DNA of 56,317 nucleotides from Alphaproteobacteria bacterium (GTDB lineage Bacteria; Pseudomonadota; Alphaproteobacteria; SMXS01), in assembly GCA_016124315.1 (NCBI GenBank), contig WGNW01000013.1, forward strand, positions 1 through 56,317. The letters are read 5' to 3'. A program made the translations under genes and the position numbers. Positions 19,841-29,600 of this stretch are shown here, piece by piece. The stretch's first letter is position 1. Every line of letters starts with the position of its first letter. Under the pieces are notes generated by a model. That model did no database searches, was not told where the DNA came from, and saw nothing but the letters and a program-made list of their open reading frames with translations.

Positions 19841-20473
19841 GTGAGCATGAAGGCCAACATCTTCGCCGCGCTGACCGGTGCGGCCATCCTCATCGCCTCC
19901 GGGTCGGCGCAAGCCACCTACGATCCCGGTTCCGTGCCCGGTCTGCAGTACACCGGGCTGACCTTTTCGCCGCCGTTCGGCGACTCTCACCGGACCGACG
20001 TCGAGAATGCCATCGAGTCCACGCTCGCCCCGGGCATCGACGTCCAGTTCGCCGGCCGGCTGGAAGGCATCGGCAGCCAGACGGAAGCGGGCAGCGACCC
20101 GGCGTTCGCCGACAGCCTTTCGGCCACCTGCACGGACGGCTCCGCCAGCGACTGCAAGGCGGGCTCGTGGACGTTCGATCCGGGCTCCAGCGACTTCCTG
20201 ATCTCGTTCGTCGAGATCAGCGGCGGCGGCATGAGCAAGCTCTACCAGGTGATCGACTATTCCCTGGTCGGCCTGTGGAACACCTACGACCTGTTCAACG
20301 GCGGCGGCCAGAATCCCGGCCTGTCGCATCTGGACTTCTATGCCGTTTCTTCGTCAGACCCTTCGGGCGGCGGCAGCACGCCGGTGCCGGAGCCCGCCGT
20401 TCTGGGTCTGCTGGCCCTCGGCGCGGGCGCGCTGGCATCCATCCGCCGCCGGGATCGGCGCACCGCCTCCTGA
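19841..20473 (+). CDS. PEP-CTERM sorting domain protein
   Basis: A roughly 210-residue exported protein. The signal peptide is MKANIFAALTGAAILIASG plus SAQA, and the C-terminus has the full sorting signal: STPVPEPAVLGLLALGAGAL with a hydrophobic helix and then SIRRRDRRT. That VPEP-helix-basic tail is the recognition site of exosortase EpsH-type systems, which process surface or matrix proteins linked to exopolysaccharide. The central region (TGLTFSPPFGDSHRTDVENA, FLISFVEISGG) is of unknown fold. GTG at 19841 has GGAG nine bases ahead; ATG codons at 19826 and 19847 are alternatives. No exosortase is in the window. Confidence 0.85.
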   Translation: MSMKANIFAALTGAAILIASGSAQATYDPGSVPGLQYTGLTFSPPFGDSHRTDVENAIESTLAPGIDVQFAGRLEGIGSQTEAGSDPAFADSLSATCTDGSASDCKAGSWTFDPGSSDFLISFVEISGGGMSKLYQVIDYSLVGLWNTYDLFNGGGQNPGLSHLDFYAVSSSDPSGGGSTPVPEPAVLGLLALGAGALASIRRRDRRTAS

Positions 20474-20531
20474 CGTACCCGCTCGGTCGCCCGTCCGGCC
20501 CATTCCGGGTCGGGGGACCTTGGCGCCGCGG

Positions 20532-21668
20532 TCAGCGGCCCTGGGCCGCCAGAGCGTCCTTCATCGCCTCCAGGCACAGCGCCACCGACGAGCGCTGCGC
20601 GGTCTGCCCCATCAGGCCGACGCGCCAGATCTTCCCGGCGAGGGAGCCGAGGCCGGCGCCGATCTCCAGGCTGTAGCGGTTCAGCACATGGCTGCGCACC
20701 GCCGCCTCATTGATGCCCTCGGGCACCCTGACGGCATTCAGCTGCGGCAGCCTGCACTCTTCGGGGACGAGGAATTCGAGGCCCAGCCCCTCGAGCGCCG
20801 CCTTCAATTCCAGGTGGATGTCGGCGTGCCGCTTCCAGCTGTTCTCCAGTCCCTCTTCCGAGAGCATCACCAGCGCCTCGTGCAGGGCGTAGAGGGCGTT
20901 GACCGGCGCCGTGTGATGGTAGGAGCGCCCGCCTGAGCCGTCCCAGTAGGCCATGACCTTGTTGAGGTCCAGGAACCAGCTCCGGACCGGCGTCTTGCGG
21001 TCCCTGACGGCCTGAGCCGCCCGGTCCGAGAACGAGACCGGCGAGAGGCCGGGCGGACAGGAGAGGCACTTCTGGGTGCCCGTATAGACCGCATCGATGC
21101 CCCAGGCGTCCACCTCGACCGGGATGCCGCCGACGCTGGTGACCGCGTCCATCACCACCAGGCAGTCGTGCCGGCGGCCGATCTCGGCGAGGGCCGCAGC
21201 GTCGGCGCGCACGCCGGTGGAAGTTTCGGCGTGGACGAACGCCAGTATCTTGGCGTCCGGGTGCGCCTTGAGGGCGTCGTCGACCTTCTGCGGGTCGACG
21301 GGCGCGCCCCATTCGAACTCCACCGCCACGGGACGGCCGCCGGCGTTGACGACGTTCTCCATCATCCGGTTGCCGAAAACGCCGTTGACCACCATAACGA
21401 CCTCGTCGCCCGGCTCCACCAGGTTGACGAAGCAGGTCTCCATGCCCGCCGAACCGGGAGCCGAGACCGGAAAGGTCAGGGAGTTGCGCGTGCGAAACGC
21501 CATGCGCAGGAGCTCTTTCAGATCCTCCATGAAGCCGGAGAACCAGGGATCCAGATGACCGACCGTCGGGCGGGCCATGGCCGCGAGAACCCGTGGATGC
21601 ACGTTGGAGGGGCCGGGCCCCATCAGAAGGCGCTGATCCGGGTAGAGCGAACGGAAGGTATTGGACAT
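20532..21668 (-). CDS. Pyridoxal-phosphate aminotransferase, alanine/serine-glyoxylate type
   Basis: A 378-residue class V aminotransferase of the AGXT/SgaA group, which transfers an amino group from alanine or serine to glyoxylate. Family markers are LLMGPGPSNVHPRVLAAM at the N-terminus, SAPGSAGMETCFVNL (cofactor phosphate region), VHAETSTGV, VMDAVTSVGGIPVEVD with the Asp at about 174, and YTGTQKCLSCPPGL with the Schiff-base Lys at about 200. In this class such enzymes serve glyoxylate and glycine metabolism, which would fit the glycine cleavage genes about 12 kb away; that link is inference. It converges with the PEP-CTERM gene. The donor preference cannot be told from sequence. Confidence 0.9.
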   Translation of the reverse strand: MSNTFRSLYPDQRLLMGPGPSNVHPRVLAAMARPTVGHLDPWFSGFMEDLKELLRMAFRTRNSLTFPVSAPGSAGMETCFVNLVEPGDEVVMVVNGVFGNRMMENVVNAGGRPVAVEFEWGAPVDPQKVDDALKAHPDAKILAFVHAETSTGVRADAAALAEIGRRHDCLVVMDAVTSVGGIPVEVDAWGIDAVYTGTQKCLSCPPGLSPVSFSDRAAQAVRDRKTPVRSWFLDLNKVMAYWDGSGGRSYHHTAPVNALYALHEALVMLSEEGLENSWKRHADIHLELKAALEGLGLEFLVPEECRLPQLNAVRVPEGINEAAVRSHVLNRYSLEIGAGLGSLAGKIWRVGLMGQTAQRSSVALCLEAMKDALAAQGR

Positions 21669-21894
21669 CGGCGCGTCTCACTCGATGAAAGGCGGAGGGA
21701 GGTGTTCTAGCCCAGAGACGGCGCCGGATCACGGCGTAATTGGCGGCGGAAGCAAGAAAGGCACGTCATCCGGGGCACTGGGGCATGGACCTGCGGGGTC
21801 GAACAATGCTACCCATCTGCCGCGCGATCGACGGTCGAAAGGTGTGGCCGAGAGGGGTCGCGACACCAATTCTATCGTGGTTACAACGAGACCC

Positions 21895-22434
21895 ATGGAG
21901 GGCAACTTGCTCGAAAAACTCCTTCGGCCGAAACTGATCGCCGTCGCAGCGCTGGCTCTGGCCTCGGTCGTTTCGGCCCCGTCCGCCTTCGCGCAGCAAC
22001 CCGCGGCCCAGCCCCAGGCGGCCGCAACCGAAACCTACGGCAGCTGGGGCCTGATCTGCTCCAAGCCCAAGGCCTGCCAGATCCAGGTCGTGCTGGCGAA
22101 CAAGGACACCAAGAAGTTCGTCGCCGCGCTGGTCTACACGGAAAAGGGACCAAACAAGGTGATGATGGGCGTGGTCCCCCTGGGCTTCCTGCTCGAGGCC
22201 AAGCCGTCTCTCAAGGTCGACACCGGCTCGTCGATCACTGGCACCTACGTGCAATGCATCTCGTCGGGCTGCCGCATCTCCCTTCCGGCCAGCGACGCGA
22301 TCCTGCAGGACATGAGGGGCGGCAAGCAGGCGATCCTGACCGTGATGGCGCCCGGCAACAAGCCGGTCTCCCTCAACTTCGACCTCACGGGCTTCGCCGA
22401 CGCCAAGACCGCGCTGGACAAGAAGGTCCAGTAG
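21895..22434 (+). CDS. Invasion-associated locus B (IalB) family protein, copy 2
   Basis: A 179-residue exported protein with signal peptide (LRPKLIAVAALALASVVSAP, cleavage after AFA). The mature domain follows copy 1 closely in plan: YGSWGLICSKPKACQIQVVL, PLGFLLEAKPSLKVDTGSSI, VQCISSGCRISLPASDAIL, GGKQAILTVMAPGNKPVSL and LTGFADAKTALDKK, with four cysteines in the same order. The ATG at 21895 overlaps a GGAGGG motif that could instead serve a TTG start at 21907; both leave the signal peptide intact. A possible terminator follows at 22459. The function of the family in non-invasive bacteria is unknown. Confidence 0.9.
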   Translation: MEGNLLEKLLRPKLIAVAALALASVVSAPSAFAQQPAAQPQAAATETYGSWGLICSKPKACQIQVVLANKDTKKFVAALVYTEKGPNKVMMGVVPLGFLLEAKPSLKVDTGSSITGTYVQCISSGCRISLPASDAILQDMRGGKQAILTVMAPGNKPVSLNFDLTGFADAKTALDKKVQ

Positions 22435-22458
22435 CACGCCCCCTAACGCTTCAGTCGT

Positions 22459-22490
22459 ACGGCCATCGCCCTGCCGGGCGGTGGCCGTTT
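22459..22490 (+). terminator. Possible rho-independent terminator after second IalB gene
   Basis: ACGGCCATCGCC, a short loop and GGCGGTGGCCGT form a near-perfect hairpin 25 bases after the stop codon, followed by only three T residues. The weak T-run makes it a moderate candidate. It also lies just before the convergent ParB-fold gene. Confidence 0.5.
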
Positions 22491-22510
22491 CGCCTGGGTG
22501 TTTCCGCAGA

Positions 22511-22759
22511 CTACGCCCGATGGGGCCGGACGATCAGCGAGTCGATGGTTTCCTCGCCCAGCGCCCGCGCCGCCTCCAGCCGGTGCAGGCCTTCCACCAG
22601 CACGTAACGGCCCTTGCCCTCCCGGACATGGATCGGGACCTTCAGCCCGTTTTCCAGGATGTCCCGCGCCAGCTTGTCGACCTTTCCCTGATCGAGCGCA
22701 TGCCGGAACCGCGACGGCACGTAGATCTGTTCAAGCGACACCGCAACCGTTTTGAGCAT
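22511..22759 (-). CDS. Stand-alone ParB N-terminal-fold protein
   Basis: An 82-residue protein consisting only of a ParB/sulfiredoxin-like domain. It begins MLKTVAVSLEQIYVPSRFRH, has KVDKLARDILENGLKVPIHV and then GRYVLVEGLHRLEAARALGE, which includes the GxHRxxAAxxLG block used by ParB-family proteins for nucleotide binding. There is no DNA-binding helix-turn-helix after it. No parA lies nearby, so a role in chromosome partition is unlikely. The start at 22759 fits the domain start better than an in-frame start at 22816. The function of such mini-ParB proteins is unknown. Confidence 0.75.
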   Translation of the reverse strand: MLKTVAVSLEQIYVPSRFRHALDQGKVDKLARDILENGLKVPIHVREGKGRYVLVEGLHRLEAARALGEETIDSLIVRPHRA

Positions 22760-22833
22760 GGCCGTGCACCCCGTTTGCCAACGGCGAATGCTAGCAATAT
22801 TTCGGCGATGTGACACGCCCTGCGGCGGCCCTC

Positions 22834-24465
22834 TCAGGGGCCGTGCTTCTTCGCCTGGTTGGCCTGGTCGAGCACGAGCTGCTCGCAGGCCTGCTTGCCC
22901 AGTACAGCCTGCCGGTTGCCCTTGTCGACCATCAGCGCCCGGTCGAAGTCCTCCACCGCTCGCTTGCAGTCCCGCCAGTTGTAATAGACCCAGCCTCGCC
23001 GCGCATAGGCGTCGGCGTCGGCGTAGTCGCGGTTGATCACGGCGGTGAGATCGTCGAGCGCCTTGCCGTATTCGCCCTGCTCGCGGTAGAGGATCGCCCT
23101 GCCCTTCAGCGCATCCAGGTTGCCGGGGTCGATGTCGAGCGCGGACGTGTAGTCGGCCAGGGCGAGGGCCAGATCCTGCTGGCGCTTGTACTGCTCCGCC
23201 CGGTCCACATAGGCCGCGGCGTCCTCTGGCCGGAGGTCAATCAGCGCCGTCAGATCAGCGATGGCTTTCGCCGGGTTGCCCCGGTAGGCATACACCGTCG
23301 CGCGCCCGCGATAGGCTTCGGCGAGCTTGGGGTCGCCCTTGATCGCGGCGGTGAAATCAGCCACCGCGTCGTCCATCCGGCCCAGGGCGTAATAGGCGAG
23401 ACCACGGCGGTAGTGCACGTCGGCCGTATCGCCTCCCGCCGCGATCGCGGCGGTGTAGTCGTCGGCCGCTTCGGCGAAATGACCGTTGTCATGATACAGG
23501 TGGGCCCGCTCCAGCAGGAAGTTCGGGTTGCCGGGCTTGGCGGCGATGGCCTTGCCGTAGTCCTCCAGCGCCAGATCCACCAGCCCCGCCTTGACGCGGG
23601 TGCGGGCCCGTTCGATCAGGACTTCCGCATCGGCCGGATTGCGGGCGAGATACTGGTTGTAGAGGGCATTGGCGTATTCGAGCTTGCCCCTGTCCTTCAT
23701 GAAGCGGGCGAACTCGGCGACGATGTAGCCGCGCCCGGTTCCCAGCTCCACCGCGCGCTTGTAGTCGGCGACGGCGTCGGCGTCGCGCCCGAGGCGGACG
23801 TAGGCCTGGGCCCGGCGGAAATAGCCCTCGAAGGAATCGGGCGCCTGGCTGATGACGGTGGTGAAGAGTTCGGCAGCCCGGCCATAGTTGCCGCTCTGGT
23901 AGGCCATCTGGCCTTCCCGCAGCTCACCGCCCCGGTAGGCGTCCCGCGCGCGTCCCTCGTCGTCGCCGCCCGGCGGCGGCATGGACGCGGCCCCCGGCAG
24001 CGCGGGCTGGCTGGGCTCGCCGATCGCCACGCCGCCCACATGCTGCACACACAGGCCGGCGTCCCGCGCCCGGCGGGCCGCTTCGAAAAGGTCCTCGGCC
24101 TTGTCGTACCCTTCGACCCCGGGCGTGGCGGAGGAAAAATAGACGTCGAGGGGCTCCCGGGCGTCGCAGGGCCGCTGCAGCGCGACCATGGCCTCGGCCT
24201 GGGCCAGATAGAGCGCCGGCGGCAGGGTGCACAGCCGGGTGTCCCGGGCCGCCGCGGCGAGGTCAGCGACCCGCTGGTAGTCGCCCTGCTCGCGCGCCTT
24301 GGCGATCTCGTCCATATTGCCGTCGACCACTTTGGCCAACAGCACGCCCTGCTGGCTGCCGGGCGGCACACAGGCTGCGCCCGCGGCGGCGTCGGCCCAC
24401 GCCGGCGACGCCATCGTCGCCCATGCGCCAGCCATCAGCAATCCCAAGGCAACAAGGCCCTTCAT
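22834..24465 (-). CDS. Exported TPR-repeat protein
   Basis: A 543-residue protein with an N-terminal signal peptide (MKGLVALGLLMAGAWATMAS, cleavage after AWA). Residues 30-160 form a low-similarity N-domain with paired cysteines (ACVPPGSQ, RLCTLPPA, RPCDAREP, GLCVQHVG). From about residue 175 to 520 there are about ten tetratricopeptide repeats, for example GQMAYQSGNYGRAAELFTTV and RGLAYYALGRMDDAVADFTA. Such proteins act as periplasmic scaffolds. The open frame continues upstream to 25356 across pbpC, but signal peptide and GGGAG site fix the start at 24465. It follows pbpC on the same strand after a 98-base gap, which may be one transcript. Confidence 0.88.
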   Translation of the reverse strand: MKGLVALGLLMAGAWATMASPAWADAAAGAACVPPGSQQGVLLAKVVDGNMDEIAKAREQGDYQRVADLAAAARDTRLCTLPPALYLAQAEAMVALQRPCDAREPLDVYFSSATPGVEGYDKAEDLFEAARRARDAGLCVQHVGGVAIGEPSQPALPGAASMPPPGGDDEGRARDAYRGGELREGQMAYQSGNYGRAAELFTTVISQAPDSFEGYFRRAQAYVRLGRDADAVADYKRAVELGTGRGYIVAEFARFMKDRGKLEYANALYNQYLARNPADAEVLIERARTRVKAGLVDLALEDYGKAIAAKPGNPNFLLERAHLYHDNGHFAEAADDYTAAIAAGGDTADVHYRRGLAYYALGRMDDAVADFTAAIKGDPKLAEAYRGRATVYAYRGNPAKAIADLTALIDLRPEDAAAYVDRAEQYKRQQDLALALADYTSALDIDPGNLDALKGRAILYREQGEYGKALDDLTAVINRDYADADAYARRGWVYYNWRDCKRAVEDFDRALMVDKGNRQAVLGKQACEQLVLDQANQAKKHGP

Positions 24466-24563
24466 CGTCCCAAAACTCCCAACCTGCACGCACGCGAAAC
24501 CGCCAGCATACCCGATTGTCCCGTCGCCGCCAGAGGCGGCTGCCGCCCCTTCCGGTGCGCCGC

Positions 24564-26684
24564 TCATTTGGCGTCGGCGGTGATCTTGCGCACCGTGATC
24601 CGCGCCCGGTCGGCGATACTGCCGTCGGCGCGCCGCAACTCGACCAGATGGTTGCCCGGGACGGGAACCCAGAGATAGCCGTCGTCGGCCGGTCCCAGCG
24701 GCCGGTCGTCGATGCGCAGGGAATAGGAGGCGTCGGCGCCCTCGGCACGGACCGCCACGCGGGTATTGCGCGCCGGGATATCGGGATCGAGCGCGACGAC
24801 CGCCTCGTTGGCCGGGCTGGCGATGCGGGCGAACGGTCCGCCGGGCACGGCCCGCACCACGGCCACCTCGGTGCCGGCGAGGAACCATTCCTCGCGGGGG
24901 GCCTCGACGGCCGGCTCGAACACCACGGGCCGGCTGATCACGCCGTCGGGCGGCAACGGCGCCGCCAGGGCGCGCTCCGCCTCGAGCCGGCTCATCACCT
25001 CCCGCCAGACCGGCGCGGCGCCGCTGACGCCCGACACGTTGTGCATGGAGTCGCCCTCGAAATTGCCGACCCAGACGCCCACCGTGTAGCGGCGCGAGAA
25101 GCCGATGCACCAGTTGTCGCGCATGTCCTTGCTGGTGCCGGTCTTCACCGCGCTCCAGAACCGCGTGTTCAGGTTGTTGGCGAGCCCGAACGTCGGCACG
25201 CGGGCGGCCCGGTCGCTGAGGATGCTGCCCACGAGGAATGCCGCGCCCGGCTGCATCACCCGGCGCTCCTTCCTGGCCGGCGCGCCGGGCGTCAGCCGCA
25301 GCGGGCCGAGCAGGCCGCCCCGGGCCAGCGCCCGGTAGGCCGTGACCTGCTCCCACAGCGTCACCTCGGCGGAGCCCAGCGCAAGGGAGTAGCCGTAATA
25401 CTCGCCGTCCCGGTCGATGCCGCCATAGCCGACCCGGTTCAGCCTGTCGCGGAACGGCTCGACGCCCACCAGCACCAGCGTGCGGACGGCGGGCACGTTG
25501 AGCGAGCTGGCCAGCGCCGTGCGCACGCTGACCGGCCCCTTGAAGTCGTGGTCGTAGTTCTGGGGAATGTAGAGGCCGCGGGCCGTCTCAAGGTTGATGG
25601 GCGAGTCGTCCAGCAGCGAGGCGGGCGTCAGGTAGCGGCGTTCCAGGGCCAGGTCGTAGAGGAACGGCTTCAGGGTCGAGCCGGCCTGCCGCGGCGCGCG
25701 AACGCCGTCGACCTGGCGGGAACGGGAATAGGCGCCGCTCGAGGCGACGTAGGCGAGCACGTCGCCGGTCGCGTTGTCGACCACGAGGACCGCGCCGTCT
25801 CGCACATTGCGGGTCACGAGCAGCGCCAGATGCTGGCGCAGCGCCTGCGTCGCCATGCGCTGCACGTCCAGGTCGAGGGTGGTGCGCAGCCGCTCGCCCG
25901 GCCGGCGCAGCAGCGCGTCGGCGAGTTGCGGCGCCAGACCGCGCGACCGCCGCCGCAGCGCCTGGCCCAGCATCTCGCCGGCCACCCGCCTGATACCGGC
26001 GCAGTCCTGTCGCGCCGCCCGGGCGCAGGCCCGCGCCGCCACTCGCGCGGGCGAGGCGCCGGGGCTCGGCAGCAGCGCCGCCAGCACCAGGCTCTCGTCG
26101 GCGGTCAGGCCGGCGGGCGACTTGCCGGCCAGGAAGCGCGCCGTGGCGCCGATCCCCTGCAGCTCGCCGCGGAAGTCCAGCAGGTTCAGATAGGCTTCGA
26201 GGATCTGCCGCTTGGTCCAGCGCCGCTCCAGCGCCCAGGCCGCCCGCATCTGGCCGAGCTTCTGCAGCACGCCGCGCCCGCCGGCGCCGCCCAGGTCGCG
26301 GTCGAGCAGCGCCGCCAGCTGCATGGTGATGGTGCTCCCGCCCCGCTGCGGCCCGCCCGCGACATGCGTCCAGCCGGCTGCCATGATCGCCTGCCAGTCG
26401 ACGCCGCCATGGCGCCAGAAGCGCCGGTCCTCGCCGGACACCAGCGCCTCGATCAGGGCGGGCGAGACGCTGTCGAGCGGCACCCAGGCCAGCCGCCGGA
26501 CGCCGAAGTCCACGCGCTTGACGTCGATCTCGCGGCCGTTGCGATCCAGCAGCCACGCCTCGGAAGGCCGGAAGCCACTGCGAACCGCGTCGAATCCGGG
26601 CACCGAGGGTCCCGGCCAGAAGAAGAACGCCGCCAGCGCCAGCAGCGCCGCAACCGGCACGGCGATGGCAATGCGGCGGATCAC
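24564..26684 (-). CDS. pbpC: Penicillin-binding protein 1C
   Basis: A 706-residue bifunctional murein synthase of the PBP1C type. An N-terminal anchor (AIAVPVAALLALAAFFFW) is followed by the GT51 glycosyltransferase domain (SGEDRRFWRHGGVDW, GGSTITMQLAALLDRD, KRQILEAYLNLLDF). The transpeptidase has AGSTLKPF (Ser about 336, Lys about 339), SSLN and VKTGTSKD. The C-terminal 90 residues (PANEAVVALDPDIPARNTRV onward) form the BiPBP_C domain. The start is GTG at 26682-26684, overlapping the stop of the alpha-2-macroglobulin gene as GTGA; the same gene pair is known in E. coli (yfhM-pbpC), where the two proteins are thought to cooperate in envelope defence. Confidence 0.95.
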   Translation of the reverse strand: MIRRIAIAVPVAALLALAAFFFWPGPSVPGFDAVRSGFRPSEAWLLDRNGREIDVKRVDFGVRRLAWVPLDSVSPALIEALVSGEDRRFWRHGGVDWQAIMAAGWTHVAGGPQRGGSTITMQLAALLDRDLGGAGGRGVLQKLGQMRAAWALERRWTKRQILEAYLNLLDFRGELQGIGATARFLAGKSPAGLTADESLVLAALLPSPGASPARVAARACARAARQDCAGIRRVAGEMLGQALRRRSRGLAPQLADALLRRPGERLRTTLDLDVQRMATQALRQHLALLVTRNVRDGAVLVVDNATGDVLAYVASSGAYSRSRQVDGVRAPRQAGSTLKPFLYDLALERRYLTPASLLDDSPINLETARGLYIPQNYDHDFKGPVSVRTALASSLNVPAVRTLVLVGVEPFRDRLNRVGYGGIDRDGEYYGYSLALGSAEVTLWEQVTAYRALARGGLLGPLRLTPGAPARKERRVMQPGAAFLVGSILSDRAARVPTFGLANNLNTRFWSAVKTGTSKDMRDNWCIGFSRRYTVGVWVGNFEGDSMHNVSGVSGAAPVWREVMSRLEAERALAAPLPPDGVISRPVVFEPAVEAPREEWFLAGTEVAVVRAVPGGPFARIASPANEAVVALDPDIPARNTRVAVRAEGADASYSLRIDDRPLGPADDGYLWVPVPGNHLVELRRADGSIADRARITVRKITADAK

Positions 26685-29600
26685 GGCGCCTTCACCTCCA
26701 GCGGCGGGTTGGGATACTCGCCGAACATCTCGGGCGCGTACATCGCTTCAATCCGGGTGGCCGGCAGCTGGAAGGTGCCGGGATTGTTGAAGCGCACCGT
26801 GTATTCCACCGTCCACTTTCCCTTCGGCACGAAGCGGTAATAGGCCCGGTATTCGGCGGCCCGGCGCTCCTCGTAGGCCTTCCAGGCATAGCCGGTCTCC
26901 TGCTCGCCCTGGGTGAGGATCTCCGACTGGCCGCCCAGGCTGCCGAGGATCGAGGCGCCGGCGGGCACCGGGTCGGCGACCACCACCCATGTCATGTCCG
27001 ACTGGGCGTCGAGCTCAAGCGTCACGCGCGCCACGTCGCCCCGCGTCCATTCGCCCGCATGGGCCTGCTCCACGGGCGTGACCGTCCGCGTGGCGGTGAA
27101 GCCGCTGGTCAGCGGCTCGGTGAGCGGGATCGCCGCCATGGCCCGGACCATCGCCCAGGGCCGGCCGGTGCCCTCCTGCTTGAGCACCAGATCCTGTCGG
27201 CCATCCTGCCAGGCGAAATCGCGTTGGTGCTCGGGCTCGTCCGGCTCCCAGGCGACAATATCCGACTGGTCGCCGTAGGACAGCGCGGTCGTCCCGGTCA
27301 CCGGGGTCGACTCGAACGCGGCGCTGAACTTCTCCATGGCCAGCAGGCCCCAGGCGTTCGCCACGGTGGTGTTCCAGTGGCCCTTCTGCTGGCGGCCGAG
27401 GGTGCCGCGGACCATGCGGGGAATGTCGCCGCGCCAGTCCTTGTCGTCCATCACCGAGAGCAGCAGCCGGTTGGCGTTGGAATCGGTCGAGATCATCAGC
27501 CACCACAGGGCGTCGCGGCGCTCCGTGGAGAAACCCATGGTGGTGCCCTGGAAATTGAGCCGCGCGTGCAGGATGGAGTCCGCCTCGGCCAGCCGACGCG
27601 CCCGATCGGGGATCGAGTCGACCCGCTTCAGGATGTTGCGCCAGTCGATCACCGCCGAGGTGGGCCACAGGTTGGGCTCGATGGCGATGCTGGTCAGCAT
27701 GTCGGGCGTCGCCGCGCCGTAGCGGGAGAGCGCCTCTATGGCGGCGATCTTGCGTACCGACAGATCGGCCGTCGGCATGGCGGAATAACGGGTGATCCGG
27801 CCGGAGACGAAGTCGGCCAGGGCACGCAACAGGGTCTCCCGCTCGGCATCGGGAATTTCCCAGCCGGCCTCGTTGGCGATGGCGAGCACGTAGGTGGTCA
27901 GCGTGTCGTCGCCCTGCAGGCTGTCCGACTGGAAGTACCGGAGCAGCCCGTCGGCGTCCTCGTAGGCCGGGACCTGCGCCATCATGTGCCGCCACAGCGC
28001 CTCGTCGCGCAGCGCCACCGCGCGCGACACCAGCTGCTCGAAGCAGGTGTAGGGATAGCGCGACATGTAGTCCCGCACCCCGTCCAGGCCGCCGCCCAGG
28101 GTGGAGCGCAGGCTGACCGAGAGGCCGCCACGGCCGGGTATGGCGTCCGCCGGGCGTTCCGCCGGGAAGGTCAGCGTGCCGGCGAGCTGGTCGAGAGTCG
28201 CCATGTAGGTGCGCACGGGGATGGCGGGCTCGACCTTCTGGGTGACCTTCAGCCGGTCGGCGGCCGCCGCGCCCTGCTGCCGCGCCTCGACGTCCCAGGC
28301 CAGCCGGGCCGCACCGACCGGCGCGGTGACGGTCCAGTTCACCTCGCGCGCGCCGCCGGCAGGGATGTCCACGGCTACCGGCTCCGGCGGCTCGGCCAGG
28401 GCCGGCGACACCTTCGCCGCCGCTTCCACCTTCATCGCCGACCCGGTGGTGTTGCGCAGGGTGAAGGTGGCGCGGTAGCGGTCGCCCTCGCGCACCAGCT
28501 GGGGCAGGCCGGAATGGATCATCAGGTCCTGGGTGGTGGCGATGGTCGCGCTGCCGGTGCCGAACAACCCCTCGCCGGCGCTGGCCACGGCGACGATGCG
28601 GAAGCTGCTCAGGGAATCGTTGAGCGGGATCAGCACCTCGGCATTGCCGTCCTTGTCCAGCGCCACCCGGCCCTTCCACAGCAGCAGGGTGTCGAACAGC
28701 TCGCGCGCGCCGGACCGCCCGCCGCCACCCCCCACCGGCACGCCCTTGCGGCCGTAGTGGCGCTTGCCGACCACCTGCATCTGCGCCGTCGCCGTCCAGA
28801 CTTCCAGGCTGCGTTCGTCCATCATGGCGTCGAGCAGCTTCCAGGAATTGTTGGGTGCCAGCTCCAGCAGGCCCTCGTCCACCGCGGCGATGGCGACTTC
28901 GCCGCCGGCGGGCAGGTCCTTGCCGTTGGCGCGGTCCACATGGACGCGCACCTTCACCCGGTCGCGCACCTTGAACACGTCGCCCTCGGGCTTGACCGCG
29001 ACGTCCAGCCGGTACGGCTTCCAGCCGACGCGGATCTTGGCCATGCCGAGCCGGTAGGCGGGCTTGCTGAGATCGACCCGCGCCGTGGCCTTGCCGCCGT
29101 CGCGGGGCGCCAGCCATTTCGGCAGGTCGTATTGCCGCGCCATGTCGGCGAGCCAGCTTCGCCAGTCGCTGACCCGGCCGCGCACGGCGAGCACCGAGAC
29201 GAAGACGTCGGGCGCGTAGTTGTCCTTGAGCGGCACCTCGACGACGGGATCGCTGCCCGACAGCTCGGTCACGAAGCTGTCGATCACGCCCTCCCGCTCG
29301 ATGGTCACCAGCGCCGTGGCCGTTCGGAACGGCATGCGCACCTGGAAGCGGGCCGTGTCGCCCGCCTCGTATTCGAGCTGCTCGGGCAGTACGTCCATGC
29401 GGTCGGTGGCCGACTGGTCGAACCAGGTGTCCTCGGCGCCGGCGACCCAGGCCGACGTGGTGGCGCCCGCCGGCCGGCCCTTGGGGTCGACGGCCTCCGC
29501 GCGGATCAGCACCTCGCCGGAAATGCCGGGCGCCACATCGCAATGCAGCAGGCCGTGGCCGTCGGTGGTGCCGTCGCACGACGCCGGCAGCCGGCTCACC

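Noticed and set aside
22834..25356. 840-residue version of the TPR protein
   Set aside because: A signal peptide and ribosome binding site fix the start at 24465; the upstream part is a shadow of pbpC.
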